Assembly: GCA_919902475.1 (NCBI GenBank)
Contig: CAKKRA010000405.1
Coordinates: forward strand, 103-15,747
DNA from: Nitrospiria bacterium
Lineage (GTDB): Bacteria > Nitrospirota > CAKKRA01 > 9FT-COMBO-42-15
Direction of reading: 5' to 3'
DNA: 15,645 nt
The position numbers and the translations under genes were made by a program. Below are positions 6,444 to 13,359 of this stretch, in pieces (the first letter of the stretch is position 1; the number at the start of each line of letters is the position of its first letter). Below the pieces are notes generated by a model, which worked only from the letters and a program-made list of their open reading frames with translations, had not been told where the DNA came from and did no database searches.

Positions 6444-6955
6444 TTTGGCTTTTCTTTTTGCTTCTGCTGTTTATATTTTAAAAAAGGCATCTCCTTGTAT
6501 ACTCCGTTGACCACATATTCTCCGAGCCACATGAACTCTGTAATGTTCTGGGCAGCGCCTAAATACCGCGTCACTTCGTTGCCATCAAGGTCAAAAAATA
6601 TAAATGTGGGCGTGGCCCGCACATGCTTCTCCCTTGCATACTTCTTCTCAGGCATTACAGCGCCTTTAAAATCAGTAAGCTCCACATCGCCCCTTATATT
6701 AACAACGAACATAAGGAAGTGCTTCTTAAAAAAACTATTGACTTCAGCATCAGGAAAAACCTTTTCCTTCATCCAGTTGCAGAAGGGTCACGTATCCTCT
6801 TCAAAGAAAAGCATGACGCCTTTTTTCCCCTGCTCCTTTGCGGTCTTTAGCTCGTCTGTAAAATCGCCGAGGGTTGCATCAAAAAATTCAGCAGCCCATG
6901 CTGTGCCTTGCGTCAATATAAATATTGTTAAAAGGATAATGCCGAGTTTTTTCAT
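6440..6955 (-). CDS. soxW: SoxW-like periplasmic thioredoxin, selenoprotein (in-frame UGA = Sec56)
   Basis: Read through one in-frame UGA (6788-6790), this gene gives 171 residues. A Sec signal peptide (MKKLGIILLTIFILTQGTAWA) precedes a thioredoxin_2/SoxW-type fold: GKKGVMLFFEEDT, then U56-P-F-C59, NWMKEKVFPDAEVNSFFKKHF, NIRGDVELTDFKG, and VRATPTFIFFDLDGNEVTRYLG with the cis-proline of the fold. Homologues have cysteine where the UGA stands (C-P-x-C), and frame and homology continue without a gap. A hairpin matching the bacterial SECIS pattern follows the UGA. I chose the ATG at 6955: GAGG lies upstream and it starts the signal peptide; an ATG at 6976 would add seven residues and overlap the DUF302 gene. 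The gene ends with UGA in ATGA overlap with tolC. SoxW proteins are periplasmic thioredoxins thought to reduce Sox components. A nonsense mutation or sequencing error is the alternative. Confidence 0.85.
6752..6768 (-). promoter_or_regulatory. Bacterial SECIS-like hairpin downstream of the in-frame UGA
   Basis: On the minus strand AGGAAAA pairs perfectly with TTTTCCT (7 bp) around a GGT apical loop. The loop starts 27 bases after the UGA. Known bacterial SECIS elements lie inside the coding region just after the UGA, have small apical loops with G in the first two positions, and sit at about this distance. Both criteria are met. SelB would bind here. Found by hand folding only. Confidence 0.7.
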
Positions 6956-6965
6956 CCCCACACCT

Positions 6966-7463
6966 CTATTTTCCATACATATCTATTACTTCATTAATGA
7001 GATCCTCAAGCAGTTTCTCTACAGAGGCAAGGATATCTTTGCCGCTATCATCTTTCCATATAAGGCGCCTGTAAGACAGATGCACCTTTTTTTCATCCGC
7101 AGGCAGGGTATAGACCATTATCTGATACGGACAGAATGAAAGAAAATGCGGGTCCTTCTCCAGCATATCCCTTGAAAGAACAGCGCTGCAGAACTCCAGC
7201 ACACGCGCCTTACCGTATATCTTTTTTGTCCTGCCCAGCTCCTTGCCTGTCCTCTCCAGCATATCGCCTACATGGGAGACGCTGGACACAGTCAGCCCCC
7301 TCGCATGTAAAGCCGCCTGCAAACCTTCCCATACCTCTTCATAGTCAGCATTAAATGTGTATATGACAACAGGCTCTTTGCCTCCCTTAGCTGCAGATGC
7401 CTGCAGAGGAAATAGCATAGTCAAAGACAACAGAATTAATAAAATTATTCTCTTGGCAAACAA
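6966..7463 (-). CDS. Exported DUF302 domain protein
   Basis: The 165-residue product has a signal peptide (about residues 1-24, ending A-S-A) and a DUF302-type domain: YEEVWEGLQAALHARGLTV, the VLEFCSAVLSRDMLEKDPHFLSFCPYQIMVY region, and a final LEDLINEVIDMYGK helix. DUF302 proteins often occur in sulfur oxidation loci; the biochemical role is not established as far as I know. The start is TTG at 7463, with AAGGAG nine bases upstream lying over the end of yedE; the next gene follows with overlap or within ten bases depending on its start. Such packing implies co-expression with yedE and the selenoprotein. Confidence 0.85.
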   Translation of the reverse strand: MFAKRIILLILLSLTMLFPLQASAAKGGKEPVVIYTFNADYEEVWEGLQAALHARGLTVSSVSHVGDMLERTGKELGRTKKIYGKARVLEFCSAVLSRDMLEKDPHFLSFCPYQIMVYTLPADEKKVHLSYRRLIWKDDSGKDILASVEKLLEDLINEVIDMYGK

Positions 7464-7466
7464 GAA

Positions 7467-8702
7467 TTATAACTCCTTCATCAGTCGCCAGTTTATATAC
7501 TTAGCCCCTGTTATTGCTCCGATAAAAATAAATGTCATTGTAAGGATGCTTCCGAGCGCAAGCGTTGAGATGCCGCTTAAGCCGTGTCCAATATTGCATC
7601 CCATTGCTACTACAGCGCCGAATCCCATTAAAAGCCCGCCAAAGAGATTATATTTGAATTGCTGTAGCGGAGGCGCAACCCAGTTGAATGTCCTACTGAA
7701 CATAGCAGCGATATAGGCGCCGCCTAAAACGCCAAAGACTGTTGCAATCGCAAAATTGATGCCGGTTTCCCCTGTGTAAAGGATTATATATCTAAATGCC
7801 TCTGCATCAGGACGGGCAAAGGTGAGGCTCTTTGGCCTCCATCTCTGAAGGAGCATAGGGTCATCCGGCCCTGAAAATGCAAATTGGTCAATATGCATCA
7901 TGGCTTTATATGCAGAGCCATTTATCCACCAGGCTAATACTACCGTAAGGCCTATGGCAGCGCCGGCAAGGGGCCATCTCCAGCCTCTCCATGGCGAACC
8001 CTTTGGCGCAGTAAGCATAAAGATAATAAGAATAATTCCAACTGCAATTATTACTGCCCATAATGGAACAAAACTTAAAAAATTCGGCAGATATTGGTTC
8101 TGGGTGTTAAGCCTCAGTGTTTCAATGTAATCTATCCTGAACCTTGCTGTAATCCCCCATAATGTCGCGCCTGAAGAAAGGATGAACGCCATAACAGTCA
8201 CAAGGCCTCCTAAGTTCCCCTCTGCCGCCCTTACAAGGATCCTGCTTGCGCATCCGCCGCCAAATACAATTCCAACGCCAAATATAAACCCCCCCACTAT
8301 ATAGGCGAGCCATGTAAATGGGCTGGATATGAAGGAGCTTCGGCTGATATCTACATCGCCGAAGCTATAAAGGATCTGTGTGCCGACGATTGCAACCAAG
8401 AGGGCCATTGCATACGCCCTTGTCTGTGTTAAATCATTTGTTGTTATAATATTGTGGCAGGCTGCAGCAATACAGAATGTTGATCTTTGAACCACAGCGC
8501 CCATCAGGCCGCCGATTAAAAGGCCGGATAGCCACACAATACGATTTATAGATTCTTTAATAGCAGCAATCTTTTCATCTGACAACGTTTCTACATCCAT
8601 TGCCGCATAGCCTTTAATCCTGAATATCAGATAAATAACACATAAAAATGCCGCTATAATCAGGGCAAAACCAATGGTTGTTTTTGTCTTTCCTGTTTCC
8701 AT
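7467..8702 (-). CDS. YeeE/YedE-family transporter, likely for thiosulfate or a related sulfur compound
   Basis: The 411-residue multi-pass membrane protein has the two-module build of the family. The N-terminal part has RSTFCIAAACH (C77, C82) and the GGGCASRI loop (C151), the C-terminal part has the MGCNIGHGLSG loop (C369). Conserved cysteines of this kind relay the substrate in TsuA-type thiosulfate transporters. YedE/FdhT of the same superfamily is tied to selenium metabolism, of interest because a selenoprotein gene lies downstream in the same run, but sulfur transport is the simpler reading. AAGGAGG lies four bases before the ATG. A three-base gap separates its stop from the DUF302 gene. 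The gap upstream (8703-8851) contains a palindromic repeat. Confidence 0.9.
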   Translation of the reverse strand: METGKTKTTIGFALIIAAFLCVIYLIFRIKGYAAMDVETLSDEKIAAIKESINRIVWLSGLLIGGLMGAVVQRSTFCIAAACHNIITTNDLTQTRAYAMALLVAIVGTQILYSFGDVDISRSSFISSPFTWLAYIVGGFIFGVGIVFGGGCASRILVRAAEGNLGGLVTVMAFILSSGATLWGITARFRIDYIETLRLNTQNQYLPNFLSFVPLWAVIIAVGIILIIFMLTAPKGSPWRGWRWPLAGAAIGLTVVLAWWINGSAYKAMMHIDQFAFSGPDDPMLLQRWRPKSLTFARPDAEAFRYIILYTGETGINFAIATVFGVLGGAYIAAMFSRTFNWVAPPLQQFKYNLFGGLLMGFGAVVAMGCNIGHGLSGISTLALGSILTMTFIFIGAITGAKYINWRLMKEL

Positions 8703-8740
8703 TGTTCCTCCTTCAAGGTAAATCTGAATAATTTATTTTG

Positions 8741-8826
8741 CCCCTCACCCTTACCCTCTCCCCAAAGGTGAGAGGGTATTATTTTTATTTCCTCTCCCCT
8801 CTGGGGAGAGGATTAAGGTGAGGGGG
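8741..8826. repeat. Palindromic intergenic element, short copy
   Basis: This copy begins CCCCTCACCCTTACCC and ends ATTAAGGTGAGGGGG, with an inner CCTCTCCCC/GGGGAGAGG hairpin, in the same arrangement as 5018-5137. The right-hand 37 bases of the two copies differ at only a few positions. It lies between the hydrolase and yedE genes and could form a strong hairpin in the transcript. Confidence 0.75.
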
Positions 8827-8851
8827 ATTAGGAGCGTATAATTATACAACA

Positions 8852-9754
8852 CTACTTGTCCTTCAAAAACCCAACAATCTCTTCTGCCAGCTCCTCAGCA
8901 TTAAGATCGCGGAAAAAATGGTCAGCCATCTCAAATACCTTTATATGCACTGTCTTGTTATCAGACAGGGCAGCAGCCTTTTTAATAAGGTCAGGCATTA
9001 TTGTGTCATCCTTTGCTAAGGCAAGAAATACAGGCCTCTTAATCCGCGGTATTAGAAATGGAGTATCCATTTTTTTGTCAGGCGCATAATAGCCGGCAAA
9101 GGCCTCTGCTGTAACTGAGGTATCCTCACAATAGAGAAAGTCAGTATGCGTCAGCACAGTATCGCCTTTGCCTGATTTAATCAGCTTCTGCGCCTTTTCC
9201 AATAATGGCTGGAGATCCTTCTTATATCTTTTCTTATAATTCTCAGCAACGCTCTTTTCATCCCATGTCATGGGAGCGACAAGTATTGCTGATTTAATTG
9301 CAGGGTCATCATTCTGAGATGCAAACCATGCTGCCTGATTGCCTCCCCTTGAGTGCCCCAATAGAATTATCTTTTTTACATCCTTCTTTTTTAACCAGTC
9401 AATCCATACACTGATTTCAGACAAAGCGTCTGTATGTTTATGCTTGTGCAGATTCTTGCAGTCATACATGCCGCTGCGGTTGTCAATACTATAACTGAGG
9501 TTTATAGCGAGGGTATTCAGTCCGTTATCCTTGAGAAGATTCTGGAGGGCTGAAGTAATCTCCATACCCTTGTGGGCCAATGTGCCGTGGACAATAAGAA
9601 TCACGCCATCTGTAATGGATTTATTCTGGCTGAGCTCTAAATTGGCATTGAGGGTAATACCCTTATAAGGGAGTGTAACCTCTTCTGCATGGATAATTCC
9701 AGATAATAAGAATAAATAAAAAAATAAGATTAAGCCTGTTAGTTTCTGTATCAT
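8852..9754 (-). CDS. Exported alpha/beta hydrolase
   Basis: The 300-residue protein has a signal peptide (about residues 1-23, ending I-I-H-A) and an alpha/beta hydrolase fold. The oxyanion strand VILIVHGTLA (51-60) precedes the nucleophile elbow G-H-S135-R-G-G. An acid candidate lies at D249/D250 (LALAKDDTIMPD) and the histidine at H279 (MADHFF). These positions fit a Ser-Asp-His triad. Between them is CKNLHKHKHTDAL (99-111), a histidine-rich segment with a cysteine. The substrate is unknown. The gene sits between soxB and yedE, suggesting a sulfur-linked role, perhaps a thioester or other ester. No ribosome binding site is visible before the ATG, unlike its neighbours, and TATAAT lies seven bases upstream. 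Confidence 0.85.
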   Translation of the reverse strand: MIQKLTGLILFFYLFLLSGIIHAEEVTLPYKGITLNANLELSQNKSITDGVILIVHGTLAHKGMEITSALQNLLKDNGLNTLAINLSYSIDNRSGMYDCKNLHKHKHTDALSEISVWIDWLKKKDVKKIILLGHSRGGNQAAWFASQNDDPAIKSAILVAPMTWDEKSVAENYKKRYKKDLQPLLEKAQKLIKSGKGDTVLTHTDFLYCEDTSVTAEAFAGYYAPDKKMDTPFLIPRIKRPVFLALAKDDTIMPDLIKKAAALSDNKTVHIKVFEMADHFFRDLNAEELAEEIVGFLKDK

Positions 9755-9760
9755 ATAGAT

Positions 9761-9766
9761 ATTATA
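9761..9766 (-). promoter_or_regulatory. Candidate -10 box for leaderless transcription of the hydrolase gene
   Basis: A perfect TATAAT on the minus strand (9766-9761) is placed so that position +1 would be the A of the ATG at 9754. There is no Shine-Dalgarno sequence, which fits a leaderless message. No good -35 lies 16-18 bases upstream. A second possible pair is TTGACA (9813-9808), 17 bases, TATACA (9790-9785). Confidence 0.3.
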
Positions 9767-9776
9767 AACAATTTCT

Positions 9777-9811
9777 GACAGGGGTGTATAGTATAATTAT
9801 ACGCCCCTGTC
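9777..9811. repeat. 14-bp inverted repeat (hairpin) after soxB
   Basis: GACAGGGGTGTATA (9777-9790) pairs with TATACGCCCCTGTC (9798-9811) around a 7-base loop, with one G-U pair. It starts nine bases past the soxB stop. No T-tract follows on the minus strand, so it is more likely an mRNA-end or stability element than an intrinsic terminator. The CAGGGGCGTA part resembles the hairpin at 1625-1655. Confidence 0.6.
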
Positions 9812-9819
9812 AAAATATA

Positions 9820-11481
9820 TTAGTATATCATCTCTGGTCTGTCGTGTTTTACCTTTATGGTCTTCTTCTTTTTGATGTAATTGATGACAATGTCATAGAC
9901 AGGCGGTCCCGGCTGCTCCTGCACCGATGCCCATGCTGTCATAGTGTATTCCTTATCCGGATGCACATCCTTGCCGCGAATTTTTATGTTTTGTATCCTG
10001 TTGCCGATCTTCTCATTTACCTTAATAGTAAAGCTAAGGCCTGCTGTCCTTACCATATCCCCGCCCTGCTGTTTATACGGATCAGGATTAAAGATATTGT
10101 CTCCTATATCCTCTAAAACATCTTTCAGGGTGCTGCCAGTTATCTTTGTCTTATATGTGTTTGGATATGTAATGGCAGTTTGTGAATAGACATCATCTGC
10201 TGTAATCGGCCCGGGAAGAATCGTCCTTCCCCATCTGAATCCCGGCGAAAGCGCAAAATCTGCATCATAGTGGTCAATCAATGCCTCGCATATCAGGTCG
10301 TCAAAGGTGCCGTCTAAATTTCCCCTTCTGTAAAGCACAGTCTCCGTATGGCCCAGGACCTCATCCAATTTTGCCTTATGGGGACCTCTTATATCCTCTA
10401 CGAGCTTTGACATCTCAGGGTCAGGCTCTATCATAGCAGACATTACAGGTATGAGCCTGAATGAATAGCCAACCATCTTCTTGTTTTTTACCTCAATGTC
10501 CATCCTCGTGAGGAATTTTCCATAACAGCCTGTATTGATTACAAGGGTCTTGCCAACCTCAATGGGTTTTGGTATGCCGTCATGGGTATGCCCTCCAAAG
10601 ATTACATCAATGCCCTTAACTCTGCCCGCCATCTTCTTGTCAACATCACAGCCATTGTGGGAGAGGACAATAACAAGGTCAACTTTCTTTGATCTTACCT
10701 CATCCACAATCTTCTGCATGTTCTCGTCTTTGATGCCAAATGACCAGTTCGGAATAAATCTCCTCGGATTGGCTATAGGCGTGTATGGGAATGCCTGTCC
10801 TATGACTGCGATAGATACACCATTGACTGTTTTTATTTCATAAGGCTTGAATATAGGGTCTCCCCATGTTGCCTCATTTACATTCTGGGCAATAAATGGA
10901 AATTTCATCATCTTTATAAGCTCCAGAACCCTCTCCTCTGGATATGTGAATTCCCAGTGCCCTGTCATTACCTCGCAGCCGAGCTGGTTAATGATGCGAA
11001 CCATATCCTCTCCCCTGCTCCAGAGGGCTGTTGCAGAGCCTTGAAGTGTATCGCCGCCGTCTATATACAGAACCTTTCCATGCCTTTCAGACTTTATCCT
11101 CTTAATCATAGAGGCTATATGTGTGACTCCACCAACCTTCCCATATTTTTTTGCAAGCTCTGCAAAGTTATCATTGGTATATGAATAGGCCTCAAGGGCA
11201 TTGGGCTTATAGCCATAATATTTCAGCAGATCCCTGCCTGTAAGATGGGGGGGCTGACCCTTATTGTCGCCCACCCCTATATTTACATCAGGCTCCCTGT
11301 AATACATTGGCACAAGCTGCGCATGTATGTCTGTGGTGTGCAGTATTGTGATATTCCCCTTGGCATCAAATTTGAGCAGATTCTCCTGCGTCAGGGCTTT
11401 TGCAAGGGCTGCCGGCGGCAAACCAGCAGTCCCTGCAGCAAGCGCTGCCATGTAGAGGAATTCCCTTCTTGTAAGAGCCAT
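9820..11481 (-). CDS. soxB: SoxB thiosulfohydrolase
   Basis: SoxB releases sulfate from the thiosulfonate bound to SoxY, using a dinuclear manganese site in the periplasm. The 553-residue product has a twin-arginine signal (TRREFLYMAALAAG, residues 4-17) and the metallophosphatase motifs in order: HTTDIHAQL (D51, H53), DGGDTLQGS (D144), GHWEFTY (174-180, the SoxB form of the nucleotidase GNHEFD motif), VLSHNG (272-277) and GGHTHDG (296-302). A 5'-nucleotidase-like C-terminal domain follows, with PGPITADDVYSQTAI and a conserved YKQQGGDMVRTAGLSF region. Length is normal for the family. AGGAGG lies five bases before the ATG. It is 53 bases downstream of soxA in the order soxXYZAB. No truncation is seen. 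Confidence 0.97.
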   Translation of the reverse strand: MALTRREFLYMAALAAGTAGLPPAALAKALTQENLLKFDAKGNITILHTTDIHAQLVPMYYREPDVNIGVGDNKGQPPHLTGRDLLKYYGYKPNALEAYSYTNDNFAELAKKYGKVGGVTHIASMIKRIKSERHGKVLYIDGGDTLQGSATALWSRGEDMVRIINQLGCEVMTGHWEFTYPEERVLELIKMMKFPFIAQNVNEATWGDPIFKPYEIKTVNGVSIAVIGQAFPYTPIANPRRFIPNWSFGIKDENMQKIVDEVRSKKVDLVIVLSHNGCDVDKKMAGRVKGIDVIFGGHTHDGIPKPIEVGKTLVINTGCYGKFLTRMDIEVKNKKMVGYSFRLIPVMSAMIEPDPEMSKLVEDIRGPHKAKLDEVLGHTETVLYRRGNLDGTFDDLICEALIDHYDADFALSPGFRWGRTILPGPITADDVYSQTAITYPNTYKTKITGSTLKDVLEDIGDNIFNPDPYKQQGGDMVRTAGLSFTIKVNEKIGNRIQNIKIRGKDVHPDKEYTMTAWASVQEQPGPPVYDIVINYIKKKKTIKVKHDRPEMIY

Positions 11482-11514
11482 CTAAACCTCCTGATATAAT
11501 ATATCTGAATTATC

Positions 11515-11535
11515 AGGCATCCTTATAGGATGTCT
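11515..11535. repeat. Small hairpin between soxA and soxB
   Basis: AGGCATCC (11515-11522) pairs with GGATGTCT (11528-11535) around TTATA, with one G-U pair. It directly abuts the soxA stop on the minus strand and has no following T-run. It could protect the upstream soxXYZA message or cause partial termination. Confidence 0.45.
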
Positions 11536-12416
11536 TAACGTCTGAAGCCTGGCACATGCTGAGGCCTTCCATTCGCCTGAGCAGTTACATATAATTCCAG
11601 ATTGCGCATAAACTCGCTCTCAAATCCGGGAATTTTATCATCAGACACTCTCATATTCTTGATACAGCCATTAAACCTCACCTGAATAGTGCGTGTAGTA
11701 TCACCGGCTACAGCCCCCCAATCCAACCTGAATGACGGCCAGTGGTCTGCAAGTAATGGGGCTGGCGGAAGAAATTCCTGCCTTGAAAAACGGCCTGCAT
11801 ATTTTACATGGCACTGTGCGCAGTTCCAGTTCCACTCCCCAAGCTTTGTATAGAAGTTCTTCTTTCCTGCCTCATAGAATGCGCTTGCAGGGCCGTCTGT
11901 TTTTACCTTTATAGGCATGCCGTTGGAAAGTGACTTGACAAACAATTCAACTCCTGTTATCTCCGCTTTGCCATATTTCCATGCCTTCTCTTTTGCTATT
12001 CCCATATTCTTTTCACGGCACATATTAATCTGCATCGGAATGGTGATCACTCCGCCTTTGCCGCCGTCAACAGAACTGTTGTATTTTGGATAGGAGACTG
12101 CAATGCCTTTAAGGTTTTTTGCGCCATTTTCTCCGTGGCAGCTTGCGCAGGACTTGCCCGCGCTTCCGTCAACCTTATGAAACATGGCCTTCCCATCCTC
12201 AAGGAGAAATTCACCGGGGTTGCCGTCCTCTTCCATCTTCTTTAGCTCATTGCCGTGAACCTTTGCATACTCCGCTTCAAAGGTTTTTATATCAACGGCC
12301 ATTGGATATTCCTTAACGCCCTTTTCCTCCTGAGCCTCTTTCCGTGAGGCAGTGGAAGAAGTGCATGATAAAATTATTGGCGCAGCCAATAACAATAACA
12401 CTAAGATTTTTCTCAT
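11535..12416 (-). CDS. soxA: SoxA, dihaem c-type cytochrome with possible lipoprotein signal
   Basis: SoxA is the catalytic subunit of SoxXA, which oxidatively couples thiosulfate to the SoxY cysteine. The 293-residue product has two haem-binding sites, C90-A-S-C-H94 and C199-A-Q-C-H203, so it is a dihaem SoxA. C251 (FNGCIKNMR) is placed as the active-site cysteine persulfide ligand of the family; C133 (INMCREK) is the matching cysteine of the first half. The signal ends I-I-L-S-C18, a lipobox-like sequence, followed by a Ser/Thr/Lys/Glu-rich linker. A lipid anchor is thus possible, unlike the soluble SoxA of Paracoccus. GGAGGTG precedes the ATG. It lies between soxZ and soxB. Confidence 0.95.
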   Translation of the reverse strand: MRKILVLLLLAAPIILSCTSSTASRKEAQEEKGVKEYPMAVDIKTFEAEYAKVHGNELKKMEEDGNPGEFLLEDGKAMFHKVDGSAGKSCASCHGENGAKNLKGIAVSYPKYNSSVDGGKGGVITIPMQINMCREKNMGIAKEKAWKYGKAEITGVELFVKSLSNGMPIKVKTDGPASAFYEAGKKNFYTKLGEWNWNCAQCHVKYAGRFSRQEFLPPAPLLADHWPSFRLDWGAVAGDTTRTIQVRFNGCIKNMRVSDDKIPGFESEFMRNLELYVTAQANGRPQHVPGFRR

Positions 12417-12446
12417 CTTTACTTCACCTCCATAATCTTAATTTTT

Positions 12447-12779
12447 TTATTGCGGATTAATCTGAACTGTCTGCTCAAATGAGCCGCCTTTATTATCCTT
12501 AAAACTCATCTTTAGAGGCGCTGCCTTATCAGCCTTTAAATAAAAGGTTATAAAAGGGTTTGTGCTCACTGCAATGCCCCACTCCATGCTTGTTACAAGG
12601 TCGCTTCCATAGTAGACCTTTACATCATTGATGTAATATTCCGGGATTAGATTTTGTGTTTTGCTGTCCTTCCTCTGTCCTGTCTCCATTGGATGGACTA
12701 CCATTGCCTTTACAGGGATTACATCTCCCTTTTTTATTGTACCCGGCACCTTTATCATTATCTTGCCAATTTCAGCCAT
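12447..12779 (-). CDS. soxZ: SoxZ, first copy (sulfur carrier subunit)
   Basis: The 110-residue product shows the SoxZ pattern closely: IKKGDVIPVKAMVVHPMETG followed by QRKDSKTQNLIPEYYINDVK, then GIAVSTNPFITFYLKADKAAPL and a final FEQTVQIN strand. There is no signal peptide, as usual. It pairs with the soxY upstream and probably travels with it through the Tat system. AGGAGG lies six bases before the ATG. The 77-base gap from soxY contains a 28-bp palindrome. Compared with the copy at 1671-2009 it has the canonical HPMETGQRKD motif, so I take this as the main SoxZ. Confidence 0.95.
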   Translation of the reverse strand: MAEIGKIMIKVPGTIKKGDVIPVKAMVVHPMETGQRKDSKTQNLIPEYYINDVKVYYGSDLVTSMEWGIAVSTNPFITFYLKADKAAPLKMSFKDNKGGSFEQTVQINPQ

Positions 12780-12820
12780 TTGTTTCCTCCTATTTCTAAA
12801 TTTTCAAATCATTAATGACA

Positions 12821-12848
12821 ATAGGTCTTATATGACATATAGACCTAT
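12821..12848. repeat. 28-bp imperfect palindrome between soxY and soxZ
   Basis: ATAGGTC at the left pairs with GACCTAT at the right, and inside TATATG faces CATATA with one unpaired T. On the plus strand it is followed by a T-run, but the sox genes read the other way, so it is not their terminator. An mRNA element setting the soxY to soxZ ratio, or an antisense terminator, are possible roles. Confidence 0.5.
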
Positions 12849-12856
12849 ATTTTTTC

Positions 12857-13342
12857 TTACCCTCCGCAGCCTCCAACAGTAACCTTTACCTCTTTCATAT
12901 TTTGATAGAGATTGCCTTTGCTGGTCTCTACTACTGCGCGGACATTGGATGTCTTTCTCATCTTAATCCTCATTGCAATCTCTGCCTTTGCATTGGCAGA
13001 TGTCAGGCCTATCTTTGCAACAAAGGGATTCAGGTTGCCCTCTGAAAAGACATAAACATTCTTCACATAATCGCCTGCTGTCATCGGAAGGTCGGATGTA
13101 ACAGTTACTGGAACAACAGCGCCGTTCTCAGCGATTATTGGGACATCTAATTCAACATGCCCTGTCTCTATCTTTTTATCGCCAAATAATTTCTTCAGGG
13201 CATCCTTAATGTCTATTTGCTCCTCTGCTGCCATAACCGGCTTAAGAAAACCGGGTAAGGCGCCTGCCATCAGGACTGCTGTGCATGCAGCGCCTGTAGC
13301 CTTGATAAAGCCTCTTCTTGAAAGTTTAATATTTTCCCTCAT
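12857..13342 (-). CDS. soxY: SoxY, first copy, canonical GGCGG end
   Basis: The 161-residue product has a twin-arginine signal (SRRGFIKA, residues 8-15, ending near V-M-A-A), the core VPIIAENGAVVPVTVTSDLPM (67-87) and the swinging arm VKVTVGGCGG with C159 as the carrier cysteine. This is the standard sulfur-binding subunit of SoxYZ. C20 lies in the signal peptide and would be removed. AGGAGG precedes the ATG, and only 17 bases separate it from soxX, so soxX and soxY share a transcript. It differs from the second SoxY, which lacks the last two glycines and carries two extra cysteines. Confidence 0.95.
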   Translation of the reverse strand: MRENIKLSRRGFIKATGAACTAVLMAGALPGFLKPVMAAEEQIDIKDALKKLFGDKKIETGHVELDVPIIAENGAVVPVTVTSDLPMTAGDYVKNVYVFSEGNLNPFVAKIGLTSANAKAEIAMRIKMRKTSNVRAVVETSKGNLYQNMKEVKVTVGGCGG

Positions 13343-13359
13343 TTCTTATACTCCTCCTT

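Noticed and set aside
6440..6772. Separate 110-residue protein starting at the ATG at 6772
   Set aside because: It is the C-terminal part of the SoxW-like thioredoxin after the in-frame UGA; the ATG has no ribosome binding site and falls inside the redox motif region.
6788..6790. Alternative genetic code with UGA as Trp or Gly
   Set aside because: UGA serves as the normal stop of the thioredoxin/YyaL-like gene (2624-2626) and of the SoxW gene itself (6440-6442).
6788..6976. Separate 62-residue secreted protein ending at the UGA, or a pseudogene
   Set aside because: Frame and homology continue directly through the UGA, the position matches a redox cysteine, and a SECIS-like hairpin follows. 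No other disruption is present.
6495..7139. 214-codon plus-strand open frame
   Set aside because: It is antisense to the selenoprotein and DUF302 genes and shows no protein family pattern.
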